A model generated the notes under the pieces. That model saw only the letters and a program-made list of their open reading frames with translations, did not search any database and was not told the origin of the DNA. The translations under genes were made by a program, and so were the position numbers. This document shows positions 44,088 to 51,962 of a stretch of DNA of 64,000 nucleotides, piece by piece. Each line of letters begins with the position of its first letter. Positions within the stretch are counted from its first letter, which is position 1. Source of the stretch: SIAJ01 sp963773845. Its GTDB lineage: Bacteria; Planctomycetota; Planctomycetia; Gemmatales; Gemmataceae. The DNA is taken from positions 868,001 through 932,000 of the forward strand of contig CAVZCU010000011.1 of NCBI GenBank assembly GCA_963773845.1, in the 5' to 3' direction.

Positions 44088-44546
44088 GTGTTCCAGGTCA
44101 TCTTTCGGTTCGAGGATACGGGCGAGGAACGGGTCATCAGCGCAGATCCGGTGGAATTGTCCAAGCGCCGCGTCGGCCTGCCGGGTTCGGTGTTGGATAT
44201 TGCCCTCCGAGCCGGAGTCGAGATCGACCACTCATGTGGCGGCGTCTGCGCCTGCACCACCTGCCACATCAAAGTAGTCGAGGGGCGTTCATCCTGCTCG
44301 GAGCCGACGGCGGACGAAGAAGACATGCTGACTACTGCGAGGGGCCGGGACCGGGACTCCCGGCTCGGTTGCGTCTGCGTTCCGGATGGAAGTACCGCCT
44401 TGGAAGTGATTGTGCCAGGTTGGCCAACTGACGAACCGGGCGGGTCAGCGCCGGCCCCGACCCAAGGCACTGGCCCTCGGCCGCCCTCGGCCGGTGCTTA
44501 TGCCGCCGAACCCGCCCGTGCACCGGTCCGCGGCGGCGGAAAGTGA
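44088..44546 (+). CDS. Cassette 2: adrenodoxin-type 2Fe-2S ferredoxin
   Basis: 152 residues from GTG 44088. FQVIFRFEDTGEERVISA opens a ferredoxin beta-grasp. CGGVCACTTCHIKVVEG (about 50-66) provides three ligands (C-x5-C-x2-C) and RLGCVC near 93-98 the fourth, the adrenodoxin/Isc-Fdx arrangement. It carries electrons to oxygenases or Fe-S assembly. The C-terminal 45 residues are Pro/Ala/Gly-rich and partly encoded by attC2, a common cassette feature. The frame is intact, which shows the cassette cargo can be a recognisable electron carrier. Confidence 0.85.
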   Translation: MFQVIFRFEDTGEERVISADPVELSKRRVGLPGSVLDIALRAGVEIDHSCGGVCACTTCHIKVVEGRSSCSEPTADEEDMLTTARGRDRDSRLGCVCVPDGSTALEVIVPGWPTDEPGGSAPAPTQGTGPRPPSAGAYAAEPARAPVRGGGK

Positions 44547-44598
44547 TTGAATAGGGACTGTCACTGTGCCGCCGCGGCCAGTGACGAAAGCGTTCGGC
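44505..44598 (+). other. attC site 2
   Basis: R'' GCCGAAC at 44505 and R' GTTCGGC at 44592. The arms CACCGGTCCGCGGCGGCG and CGCCGCGGCCAGTG pair. It closely resembles the site at 50496-50589. Its first 42 bases are also the end of the ferredoxin gene. Confidence 0.85.
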
Positions 44599-44615
44599 GG
44601 AGGAATCCACGGGAA

Positions 44616-45506
44616 ATGATGCTGCTAGGCAACCCTTATTCGATTACCGATGGCGTGGTCTACTGGCGACAGCACCCCGTTCCCAGGGCAGACCCCGCCA
44701 CATTCCGCCACCTCGGCGGCGACTGGGGTCGAGACGCCGAGCGTGTGTTCGTGCAGGCAAAACAGAAGAAGGTCGACGCCGTCAGCTTTCAACTTCTCAA
44801 CCCTGTGTTCGCGATAGACGCCATCGCAGCGTACGATCGGGAAGGCCCGATCAAGGGAGCCGATGCGGCATCGTTCGAGGTACTCGATGCCGGCGTCCAG
44901 GTAGGAGACGAGATTGTTGCAATGATCTCGGCCCGAGGTTACGCCCGAGACCGCAATTTGGTCTTCTATCACGACCAAGGAATGGGGCGGGCGACGGCTG
45001 TTCGCGGCGCCGACCCCAAGTCGTTCGTCTCGCTGCGCAACGACTATGGCCTCGACCTGGGCGGTGTGTGGTTCCAGAAGTCGCGCTTGCCCAAGGCCGA
45101 CCCGAAGTCTTGGGTGCATCTCGGCTACCTTTGGAGCGGCGATCGCGAGCGGATCTTCTACGCTGAACGTGAGGTCCCCAACGTCATCCGCGAAAGCTTC
45201 ACAGTTGTGGCCGCGCCCTCACTTGGATTGTATGCGACTGACTGCGAGCGATTCTTCATGGCGGAGCATGCGATCAGTGAGGATGAGTTCTGGACAACGA
45301 TCACCGAATCGTTGGCGGGCTTAGAGAAGGAACTACGCGGACGCTACAACCGTCTGCGCGGAAGCTGCACCGTTTGCGGCGGCTCCGGCAACTGCTATTG
45401 TAACCGCAAAGGGCAAGACGCAGGGGCGTGCGAGAGATGTAATGGCACAGGCAAGTGCCACGTTTGCAAAGGGCTCGGCAGAGTCGCAAAACTCAGAGAG
45501 CTTTAG
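44616..45506 (+). CDS. Cassette 3: DKNYY-repeat protein with DnaJ-like cysteine motifs
   Basis: 296 residues from ATG 44616 (MMLLGNPYSITDGVVYWRQHPVPRADPATFRHLGGDWGRDAERVF). About six repeats of the DKNYY type follow, with the pattern V..ADP.SF..L...YGRD...VF (e.g. VRGADPKSFVSLRNDYGLDLGGVWFQ). A C-terminal zinc-finger-like tail has CTVCGGSGNCYCNRKGQ...CERCNGTGKCHVCKGLG, three CxxCxGxG-type elements as in DnaJ. DKNYY proteins have unknown function; the DnaJ-like tail suggests binding to unfolded protein. Intact. Confidence 0.75.
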   Translation: MMLLGNPYSITDGVVYWRQHPVPRADPATFRHLGGDWGRDAERVFVQAKQKKVDAVSFQLLNPVFAIDAIAAYDREGPIKGADAASFEVLDAGVQVGDEIVAMISARGYARDRNLVFYHDQGMGRATAVRGADPKSFVSLRNDYGLDLGGVWFQKSRLPKADPKSWVHLGYLWSGDRERIFYAEREVPNVIRESFTVVAAPSLGLYATDCERFFMAEHAISEDEFWTTITESLAGLEKELRGRYNRLRGSCTVCGGSGNCYCNRKGQDAGACERCNGTGKCHVCKGLGRVAKLREL

Positions 45507-45534
45507 TCCTACGCTCGAAGGACCAATCGCCGAG

Positions 45535-45633
45535 GCCGAACAAGGGCGTTGCACTTGACCGGGCCGGCATGACGGCTTTCTGAGAGATCGCGCTGCTTGC
45601 ACCCGGCCCGGCAAGTGAACGCGGTCGTTAGGC
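45535..45633 (+). other. attC site 3
   Basis: R'' GCCGAAC at 45535 and R' GTTAGGC at 45627 (the canonical GTTRRRY). The arms GCGTTGCACTTGACCGGGCC and GGCCCGGCAAGTGAACGC pair almost fully. The best-formed attC of the array. Confidence 0.92.
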
Positions 45634-45663
45634 GTTAAATCCCCGAGATGCGGAGGTCAACGG

Positions 45664-46167
45664 TTGGACGCGTGGGACCGACTCCGCTGGCTATTTGACA
45701 CCGACGACGGCGGGCTGTATGACATCCGGCTAACGGGGCTCGACGAAGCAGGTCTGGTCAAGGCTTTCGAGTTCATCCGCTCCCGTGCAGACATCGCTCC
45801 GGAAGGCCGGTTCTGGCACACTGAGCTACAGCAAGACCAGCTTGTTGCCGAGTACCCAGACGCTGCCAGAATGGTGGTCCAAGGCATAGCAGAGCCGTTC
45901 CACGTCCTCGCCCGCGGCTTGGAATTCCAGGGAGCGGTGATCCCGGACTTGGGCGTGTTCGTGTGGGCCGACGAAGTGACGTTAGACTACCGCATGGGGC
46001 CGGAGTGGGACCGGTCGCAGTTGCTCGCCCTATTCGAGTTGCTGCGCCAGCTGGCGTCCGCGACCGACGGCCGTGTGAGTTTGGGCAGGCATGTTCTGCC
46101 GGATGTGGATGCGCAGTTCGTCGGCGAATGGCGGGCATACTGTGCCGGATGTGGCACAAACGCCTAA
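45664..46167 (+). CDS. Cassette 4: hypothetical protein
   Basis: 167 residues from TTG 45664: LDAWDRLRWLFDTDDGGLYDIRLTGLDEAGLVKAFEFIRSRADIAPEGRFWHTELQQDQLVAEYPDAARMVVQGIAEPFHVLARGLEF. It reads as a soluble acidic protein without membrane segments or motifs that I recognise. The stop falls inside the next attC core (46162). Start TTG is chosen because it is the first start after attC3 that keeps the frame. Confidence 0.6.
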   Translation: MDAWDRLRWLFDTDDGGLYDIRLTGLDEAGLVKAFEFIRSRADIAPEGRFWHTELQQDQLVAEYPDAARMVVQGIAEPFHVLARGLEFQGAVIPDLGVFVWADEVTLDYRMGPEWDRSQLLALFELLRQLASATDGRVSLGRHVLPDVDAQFVGEWRAYCAGCGTNA

Positions 46168-46392
46168 CAGTCTTATGTCCCGTCCGACTTGAGTAAAAAT
46201 AGCGAGGGCGGGCACGTCTGATCTAACGACGTATGTCGCTGTGTTTATTCAACCTGCCTGGAGCTTGGGCCCCGATCTCTCGCGAGCGCCGGGATGGTTC
46301 TTCGCAACGGTGTCGCACTCGATCAAGTCGAGCGGCACCAAACAGCCTTAGGAGGTCGGGTCTCTTCACTTTCCGATGAAGCGACTGTCACG
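46162..46392. repeat. Dispersed repeat R, copy A left part (starts at an attC core)
   Basis: Begins at the attC core GCCTAAC (46162-46168) and then runs AGTCTTATGTCCCGTCCGAC. It contains GCGCCGGGATGGTTCTTCGC and GAGCGGCACCAAACAGCCTT. The same sequence recurs from 50840 and in part from 54584. Homology to copy B is lost at about 46392, where a mobile element is inserted, and resumes at 48112. Confidence 0.75.
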
Positions 46393-48111
46393 GGGAGATC
46401 ACGTCGGGCTTACGCCTCGACGCTCGCCTTTAGGGTCTTTCCTCTGACCTTCTACGCAGGATGCGGAGAACATTTTACTCAAGCCGCTAGCGCGTAGCGG
46501 CGATATGTTCGCAGCGCGTCGCTGAGCACACTCCGGCCTTGATCCGTGACTCGCCAGCGGCGCGTTCGCGGAACTTTTGCCACGAAGCCGCGAACGTGCA
46601 GACGTTTCAAGAGTCGGCCAATCGCAGCACTTCGGCGCTGGCCTTTCGCGTCCCGGCCGAGTTCGGCGTCGAGAGCCGTGCGGATGTCTTTGTTGCGGAA
46701 CCCCTGCGCGATGTGGTCGCCGGCCAGCACGGCGGCAAAGAGCCGAGCTTCCTCAGCTCGGGCCGGGTTGAACCCCGCATAGCTGCGGCCCTTTTCATGC
46801 TGGCGCTCGGTCAACTCCTTCAGCTGGTCGTACGTCGGCGTCGGATCCGTGACGGCCGCCAGCGCCTCCAGGTATCGTTGGTTGCAGGCCAAGGCGTGTC
46901 TTTGATAGTGGTGCAGATTGCCAACGCCCTTGCACATCGCAAACCAACCCGTTGACGTGGTGCCGTCCCGATGCCGACATTCCCGCAAGACTTTGAACTC
47001 TCCGGGTTGATTGATGACGGTCTCCACGCGTAGGAGCAAACCCAACTTGTCGTACATCTTCAGCCAGTTTCGCTTCATGAAGTGCTTGATGCACGCGCCG
47101 GGCTCACGCACCGACTTGTAGTGCGTTTGCACTTCGCCATCGAAGCGCTCGTGCCACTTACGCCCCAGATAGCAGTAGATTTTCTTGGGACTGAAGGTGA
47201 GCAAGGCGAACTCCAGCAAGCGCACAAACAACGCCGCCAGCGCGTGCCGGCTCGCGAAGCAAATGTCGGTCGCGTACTCGGCCTGATCGATGACCCAGTA
47301 ATGGCTGAGGCCCTTCAGTTCCGTCAACAACAGCGGATTGACTTGCCGCGCGTAGCGTTCCAGGAGTTTCGGCCACGGCAACTTGGCGAAGCGGTCGGCG
47401 GCACGCTGCGCCGCCGACGGATCGGCCAACTCCACGAAGGCGTTATCAACTTGCTCGAAGGCGATGCCTTTCTCCTTCAGTTGCCGCGCCACGTAGTCGT
47501 GGCCATTGGCATACACCTGACAAGTGAACGGTGCCCAGGTCTGCAAGCGGACGTGCATGAGTCCCAGGTCTTTGTCGACGAAGTAGTAGTACAAGACGCG
47601 CTGCGGCACATACCGGGACACGAAACCCGGCCGATCCTTGCCGGGAGCAAGCTTGAAGGTGCGACAGGCTTCCATGACGCACACGATGCCGACCAGGCCA
47701 TCGACTCCTGGCGACTGCTTGAGCTGTTCCTTGGCCCAGGCGTCCTTGTCGATCTTGCCGGTGAAGTACAGGTAAGGACGCCGCGACCGCTCGGCGAAGC
47801 GTTTGGCGTGTTCGACCAAACGATCCGACCACACCGGCCCAACGTCCTTCAAGAAATCGGCACGGCGAATCTTCAAGACGTAATCGATGAAACACTCGAA
47901 TTGATCGACACGGCTGATCGGCAAATGCCCTTTGAAAAGAACCCGGTCAAAGCACGACAAAACCCAGGAGATGATGCTGGCAAACTGGCCGCAAAACGAG
48001 CATACTGTCTTCATGGCATCCGCTTTCTGAGTGACTGCTGGTAACAATCATTTTGGAAAGTCGGATGCCTGTTTTCTTCATGGGGCGGTGGGCGAAGCCC
48101 ACGTTAGGACT
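46393..48111. mobile_element. Candidate unclassified mobile element with 511-residue ORF
   Basis: Comparison with the uninterrupted repeat copy at 50840-51285 shows an insertion of about 1.7 kb here. The ends are related as inverted sequences: left ACGTCGGGCTTACGCC (46401 area) and right, on the other strand, ACGTGGGCTTCGCCCACC. Both can fold as a small GGGC-TT-GCCC hairpin. GACT occurs at both junctions and might be a short target duplication. The single gene inside is 46479-48014. Confidence 0.6.
46479..48014 (-). CDS. Large multicopy-type conserved protein, putative transposase
   Basis: 511 residues from ATG 48014 (MKTVCSFCGQFASIISWVLSCFDRVLFKGHLPI). Recognisable blocks: FDRVLFKGHLPI, RPYLYFTGKIDKDAWAKEQ, GLVGIVCVMEACRTFKLAPG, YYYFVDKDLGLMHVRLQTWAPFTCQVYANGHDYVARQL, INPLL...YWVIDQAEYATDICF, FDGEVQTHYKSVREPGACIKH and NSIKMYDK-like NWLKMYDKLG, and a winged-helix-like C-terminus. 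Proteins of this type are widespread and often multicopy but usually labelled hypothetical. The location inside a repeat, alone between inverted ends, supports a transposase-like role. No DDE or DEDD triad could be fixed. Confidence 0.65.
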   Translation of the reverse strand: MKTVCSFCGQFASIISWVLSCFDRVLFKGHLPISRVDQFECFIDYVLKIRRADFLKDVGPVWSDRLVEHAKRFAERSRRPYLYFTGKIDKDAWAKEQLKQSPGVDGLVGIVCVMEACRTFKLAPGKDRPGFVSRYVPQRVLYYYFVDKDLGLMHVRLQTWAPFTCQVYANGHDYVARQLKEKGIAFEQVDNAFVELADPSAAQRAADRFAKLPWPKLLERYARQVNPLLLTELKGLSHYWVIDQAEYATDICFASRHALAALFVRLLEFALLTFSPKKIYCYLGRKWHERFDGEVQTHYKSVREPGACIKHFMKRNWLKMYDKLGLLLRVETVINQPGEFKVLRECRHRDGTTSTGWFAMCKGVGNLHHYQRHALACNQRYLEALAAVTDPTPTYDQLKELTERQHEKGRSYAGFNPARAEEARLFAAVLAGDHIAQGFRNKDIRTALDAELGRDAKGQRRSAAIGRLLKRLHVRGFVAKVPRTRRWRVTDQGRSVLSDALRTYRRYALAA

Positions 48112-48360
48112 CAGAAACCTTTGGAGTGCCGACGCAGCGGTCACTCAAATCGGACAGCTCGATCCCCGAAGGGTAGCGGCTTCACGCTGGCGAATTCGCG
48201 GGGAATCGAGACCCCGTCGGTCGTGGTTCCAGCACAAGGCCGCATCGGCTCAGTTAGTCGTTGACTCGTTCGTCGGGCCGCATCGGTCGCCTGCGTCGTC
48301 GGGCGCGACGACGCTTGTTCTCGTCAGGTTGATCTCGTCGTCATCCAGCCGGTCACCGGC
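48112..48360. repeat. Dispersed repeat R, copy A right part
   Basis: Continues copy A after the inserted element: CAGAAACCTTTGGAGTGCCG, GGGTAGCGGCTTCACGCTGG, CGAGACCCCGTCGGTCGTGG and GACGACGCTTGTTCTCGTCA, all matching 51089-51262. The end near 48360 meets the palindrome CCAGCCGGTCACCGGCTCGG. Confidence 0.75.
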
Positions 48361-48738
48361 TCGGGGGCCAATCCAAAGCAAACAGGGTCAGGCGTGTGCC
48401 GCAGTGTGATCGAGGGATCGAGTCCCAATAGAACGTCACGGCAATTGCGGTTGCCTTTGTCGCCCCAGTTCGGCGTACAGCTCCCCGTGCCGGGCCGGTG
48501 GTCGCCGTGACGGTCGCGGCCGGGCTTTGGCGGCCCCGACCGTCACGGCTCATTTCAACGCATCAAGGTCCGTTCATTTGTTCTCTCCATCGGCTCGTGA
48601 TGTCGTTCCCTTCAAGCAAGCGCCCAGCACTCGATCGATCCATTTCTTCGTAGGGGTTTTTGTCTTTTGTCTTTCCGGGCCTTCGCGCTCCGCTCCGCAA
48701 AGCCTTCGCGTCGCGGCTTCACGGCGCCGGTCGGATCG
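48361..48738. other. Non-coding flank of the IS110 element
   Basis: 378 bp with no gene. It holds a GC-rich palindrome around 48506-48550 (CCGTGACGGTCGCGG / CCCCGACCGTCACGG). The part next to 48738 is presumably the transposase-distal (right) end of the IS110 element; its exact limit could not be fixed. Confidence 0.45.
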
Positions 48739-49788
48739 TCAGCCCTTGTGGAAGCGCTTCAAATCGAACGGCACTTGTTTGTGCCACAGGTGATACACCG
48801 TTCGGCCGATCTTCGCTTCCAAGACCGCGAGCGCCTTGCGCTTGCCGCGCTTCTTTTCTTGCCGTTGCATCCATGACTTCACCGCCGGCACCGCTCGCTT
48901 CATCAGACACGCCGCCTCGCTGAATGCCCACTTCAAATGCGCGTTGCCGATCTTTTTGCCCCCCGACCCCTTCACCTTCCCTGCGCTGGAATGTTCGCAA
49001 CGCACCAGACGCGAGTACGACAGGAAGTTACCCGCCTCCGGGAAGCGTTTGATTTGGTCGATTTCATAGAGCGGGATCAGGCCCAGGATCGGCCCGATGC
49101 CGGGGATCGTCTTCAACAGCCCGAAGGTCACCGCGTCGTCGATCTTGGCGTTCCGCACCAAATAACTCTCCATCTGGCGAATCTGCTGGTCGTAGTGATC
49201 GATCATCGCCAGGTCGGAAGCGATCATCAACTTCGTGCTCGGGTCGCGGAAGCGCTCGGCGATCGCGTCGCTGCGATTGCTGGCGTAGCGCAGCTTCTTC
49301 GGCAACACCGGCAGGTTGAACTGACTGTTGGTGTTGACGATGTGAGCGATGAGCTGGGCGCACTGCCGGACGAAGTGGCTGCGGCGCCGTAGCAAGTCGC
49401 GGGTCTGCCGCTTCGCGCGTGGATAGGCGTAGGCCAAGGGGAACAGTCCGCCGCGGAGCATGGCGGCCAGCTTGCCGGCGTCGATACGATCGTTCTTGGC
49501 TTTGCCGCCGTGGATGTGCTTCATGGCCAGAGCGTGGCCCAAGGCGAAGGGGATCTTCTCGTCTTCGCACAAATCGCCGAGCCAGTACCAGGCGAACATG
49601 CACTCACATCCCACGACGATGTTTTTGCGGTAAGGCTTGATGGCATGGAGGAACTCGTCGGGGTCGGCGGGCAAGTTCTTCTCGAAAACGGTTTTACCCT
49701 TGTGGTCGAGCACGTGGGTGAACATCGTTCTGGCGTGCAGATCGACGCCGCAGTAGAATTTGTGTTGGGTGTTGTAGTTCATGCTCAT
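48739..49788 (-). CDS. IS110-family transposase
   Basis: 349 residues from ATG 49788 (MSMNYNTQHKFYCGVDLHARTMF). The DEDD RuvC-like catalytic domain shows GVDLHA (first Asp), VGCECMFAWYWL (Glu) and KAKNDRIDAGKLAAML (Asp pair). The C-terminal Tnp domain has LLKTIPGIGPILGLIPLYEIDQIKRFPEAGNFLSYSRL and SGGKKIGNAHLKWAFSEAA, containing the conserved Ser region of IS110 recombinases. The longer frame to 49938 would read through the upstream structured region and is rejected. It sits in the integron array. IS110 elements of the IS1111-attC group are known to target attC sites. Confidence 0.92.
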   Translation of the reverse strand: MSMNYNTQHKFYCGVDLHARTMFTHVLDHKGKTVFEKNLPADPDEFLHAIKPYRKNIVVGCECMFAWYWLGDLCEDEKIPFALGHALAMKHIHGGKAKNDRIDAGKLAAMLRGGLFPLAYAYPRAKRQTRDLLRRRSHFVRQCAQLIAHIVNTNSQFNLPVLPKKLRYASNRSDAIAERFRDPSTKLMIASDLAMIDHYDQQIRQMESYLVRNAKIDDAVTFGLLKTIPGIGPILGLIPLYEIDQIKRFPEAGNFLSYSRLVRCEHSSAGKVKGSGGKKIGNAHLKWAFSEAACLMKRAVPAVKSWMQRQEKKRGKRKALAVLEAKIGRTVYHLWHKQVPFDLKRFHKG

Positions 49789-49789
49789 G

Positions 49790-49938
49790 TCCTCGTTGGT
49801 GACGGGTCGTCCTGATCCCGCATCGTGGTTGCGAGTACCGCGCGTACTCGCTGAAACTTCCACGTTGAGACACAGGAGCGATCCCGTGATCTCTTTACTA
49901 ATTGGCGACAGGCTCCGACCCGTCACCGATGGGGACAT
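49790..49938 (-). ncRNA. Candidate IS110 bridge RNA region
   Basis: Directly upstream of the transposase start. GTGACGGGTCG (49799-49809) and CCGACCCGTCAC (49914-49926) close a stem around about 105 bases that contain smaller hairpins such as GAGTACCGCGCGTACTC. A related copy without transposase lies at 54895-55004. IS110 elements encode their guide (bridge) RNA in this flank, so the structure is a natural candidate. The loops were not matched to donor or target. Confidence 0.5.
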
Positions 49939-49990
49939 GAGAAGTATCCAGGCGCTGCAGCAGACGGCGGGTCATGAGTTATTTCCCCGT

Positions 49991-50034
49991 GCTCAGTAGG
50001 CCACTCCCGCCGCTGCTGAGCGTAGGCGTTCGGA
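49991..50034 (+). other. attC right half next to the IS110 end
   Basis: GCTCAGTAGG...CTGCTGAGCG forms a short stem, followed by GGCGTTCGGAGG with the R' core GTTCGG (50028). No matching R'' is seen immediately upstream, where the IS110 flank begins. This suggests the IS split or replaced the left half. Confidence 0.55.
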
Positions 50035-50047
50035 GGCCGAGGGCGCG

Positions 50048-50467
50048 ATGGCTGCGGAACGGGTGGAAGTCGTCGCGAACTTCGTTGAGCCGTGCGGTTA
50101 TTGCGGCGCGGCTTGTACCGGCACCGTCCTTGTCTCGTACCTCGACGGCGGGCGGCGGGTGGCATTCGAGACGGATCGGGGCAGCTTGTCGGAGCCGCTC
50201 CGGGCGTTGGTGGGCGCGGCCATTGAGCGGGGCGAGTACGATGCCCTGCCCTCGTTCGTGCGGGAGTGGAACGAGGCGCGGGGATGGGCCGAATTCGCCT
50301 CTGACGGGGCGGCGGTCGCGGCCGACGACTTGTTGCGGACAGTGGATGCTCTCGGCCAGTTGCGGCCGACCGCGGATGTGCTCGGCGGCGAGATGTTGGC
50401 CGGACTGCGGACGTTCGCGGCCAAGGCCGCCCGCGATGGCCGCGAGCTGTGGGTCGCGGAGACATGA
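50048..50467 (+). CDS. Cassette: hypothetical protein
   Basis: 139 residues from ATG 50048: MAAERVEVVANFVEPCGYCGAACTGTVLVSYLDGGRRVAFETDRGSLSEPLRALVGAAIERGEYDALPSFVREW. One CGYC pair near the start might bind metal. It begins 14 bp after an attC R' core and ends 28 bp before the next R'', the spacing of a gene cassette. No family recognised. Confidence 0.6.
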   Translation: MAAERVEVVANFVEPCGYCGAACTGTVLVSYLDGGRRVAFETDRGSLSEPLRALVGAAIERGEYDALPSFVREWNEARGWAEFASDGAAVAADDLLRTVDALGQLRPTADVLGGEMLAGLRTFAAKAARDGRELWVAET

Positions 50468-50495
50468 GCCGCACGCACGTCGGGGTAGCGCAGAC

Positions 50496-50589
50496 GCCGA
50501 ACCCGTTCGTACACCGGACCGCGGCGGCAGCAAGTGATTGAATCAAGAAAGTCACCGCGCCGCCGCGGCCGGTGACTCGGGTGTTCGCA
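50496..50589 (+). other. attC site (6)
   Basis: R'' GCCGAAC at 50496 and R' GTTCGC at 50583. The arms CACCGGACCGCGGCGGC and GCCGCCGCGGCCGGTG pair. Very similar to the site at 44505-44598, including the central GTGATTGAAT. Confidence 0.85.
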
Positions 50590-50610
50590 GCCTTGATGGG
50601 TGGGTGACGA

Positions 50611-50832
50611 ATGACGCGAGAAGAATCGTTGCAGATCATTCGTGAAGCCTTTTCGCACGTTGATGTGGAACGAATCGTCGTGGAGTACGACCAGGCGGTG
50701 GATGAAGATGTGGCCAAAGTCTACGTCAGCGATGAGCAACTTGGCGCGGCGCTTGGTGATGACGGATACTATCCGCGCGGGGTTGCGATGAGGGCGGGAC
50801 TGGCGATCGAGGTTTTGCTGGCCAGCGGGTGA
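50611..50832 (+). CDS. Cassette: small hypothetical protein
   Basis: 73 residues from ATG 50611: MTREESLQIIREAFSHVDVERIVVEYDQAVDEDVAKVYVSDEQLGAALGDDGYYPRGVAMRAGLAIEVLLASG. Mixed helix/strand, acidic. It lies 22 bp after an attC core and is followed by repeat R, which begins at a core-like GCGAAC. No family recognised. Confidence 0.55.
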   Translation: MTREESLQIIREAFSHVDVERIVVEYDQAVDEDVAKVYVSDEQLGAALGDDGYYPRGVAMRAGLAIEVLLASG

Positions 50833-50839
50833 GGTCGCC

Positions 50840-51285
50840 AGCGAACAGTCTTATGCCCCGTCCGACTTGAATAAAACGTAGCGATTCCGGGTACGCCTCT
50901 TCTAACGACGTATGCCGCTCGGTTTATTCAAGCCTGTCTGAGTCGAACGACCTACGCACACGCAGCGCCGGGATGGTTCGTGCAACGGTATCGCACTCGC
51001 AAGCGAGCGGCACCAAACAGCCTTACGGGGTCCGGTCCCATCAACTTCCGCTGATGCGACTGTCGCACCGAAGCGCGACGCCCCAGAAACCTCTCCGTGC
51101 CGACTCGACGGTCATTCAAAACGGACGGCTCGATCCCCGCAGGGTAGCGGCTTCACGCTGGCGAATTCGCGGGAAATCGAGACCCCGTCGGTCGTGGTAC
51201 CAGCGCTCGGCCGCATCGGTCGCCTGCGTCGCCGGGTGCGACGACGCTTGTTCTCGTCAGGATTAATCTCGTCTGTCGATCCGCG
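50840..51285. repeat. Dispersed repeat R, copy B (uninterrupted)
   Basis: About 445 bp beginning GCGAACAGTCTTATGCCCCG. It contains GCGCCGGGATGGTTCGTGCA, GAGCGGCACCAAACAGCCTT, CAGAAACCTCTCCGTGCCGA, GGGTAGCGGCTTCACGCTGG and GACGACGCTTGTTCTCGTCA. Copy A (46162-48360) has the same order with a 1.7-kb insertion, copy C (54584-54840) is diverged. No coding potential seen. It starts at an attC-like core in copies A and B. Confidence 0.75.
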
Positions 51286-51297
51286 GCGAGTCGGCCC

Positions 51298-51478
51298 CAC
51301 GCTCCGAGCCTGTGCACGAATCGGCGCCATAGTCGCCTTTCGCTCCGCGAAAGGAACGGCGGCACCCGGAAATGTGTTAAACCATCTCGCGAGCGGCGCG
51401 CCCGTTCCTTTCGCGGAGCGAAAGGCGACTATGGCACATCGGTCGCCGATTTGTGCGCAAGCTCTTGGCGTGAGGAAC
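51298..51478. repeat. Palindromic interspersed element, copy 2
   Basis: Inverted ends CACGCTCCGAG / CTCTTGGCGTG, and an inner palindrome CATAGTCGCCTTTCGCTCCG / CGGAGCGAAAGGCGACTATG. Related to the element at 601-770. It follows repeat copy B directly; 51479-51659 beyond it holds no gene that I can support. Confidence 0.7.
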
Positions 51479-51659
51479 CATCAATCCGAGCGCGGCCAGC
51501 TCGGGGGCCATGCGAACACAACGGGGTCGTAGCGGACGACTGTGCCTCGCTCGAAGAGGCTTTTACTCTGCGCACAAATCGCCGAGGCTTTGCCCGGCAC
51601 TGCCAAGTTGCAAAGGGCCGCGACTTTCACGGGCTGGAGACTCCTGGTAGAATCTTCAA

Positions 51660-51962
51660 ATGAACCCGCGGGTCTTCCTCGTCGTCGATCCGCGGACATT
51701 GCATGTGCCCCGGTCGCGACAATCAGGAGCGGACCCTTACAAGCTTCAACGCCAGATTGCTCAATTCGGTAGTACCGATCAAGGAATGCCGCCGATTGAA
51801 GTGAGTCGTGGCACCGATGGCGAGTTGGTCATCAACAATGGAGTGACGCGGGCGACGCGAATTGCTCGATTTGCTCCGGGACGAACCGTGCGTGTGGAAG
51901 TGATCGACGATCTTCCGGTCGCAGTCGCGTCGTTCAAATCGATAGGAGATTTGATCCCATGA
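51660..51962 (+). CDS. Cassette: small conserved-type protein, first of a pair
   Basis: 100 residues from ATG 51660: MNPRVFLVVDPRTLHVPRSRQSGADPYKLQRQIAQFGSTDQGMPPIEVSRGTDGELVINNGVTRATRIARFAPGRTVRVEVIDDLPVAVASF. The segment PPIEVSRG.DGELVINNGVTRATR resembles ParB/Srx-like nuclease-fold proteins, and similar short genes are frequent in planctomycetes. It overlaps the next gene by 4 bp (ATGA), so the two are co-translated. A toxin-antitoxin-like or DNA-binding role is conceivable but not shown. Confidence 0.65.
   Translation: MNPRVFLVVDPRTLHVPRSRQSGADPYKLQRQIAQFGSTDQGMPPIEVSRGTDGELVINNGVTRATRIARFAPGRTVRVEVIDDLPVAVASFKSIGDLIP

Noticed and set aside
48739..49938. Longer IS110 transposase starting at 49938
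   Set aside because: The extra 50 residues would translate the conserved structured flank that also exists as an orphan copy without transposase; ATG 49788 fits the family N-terminus.
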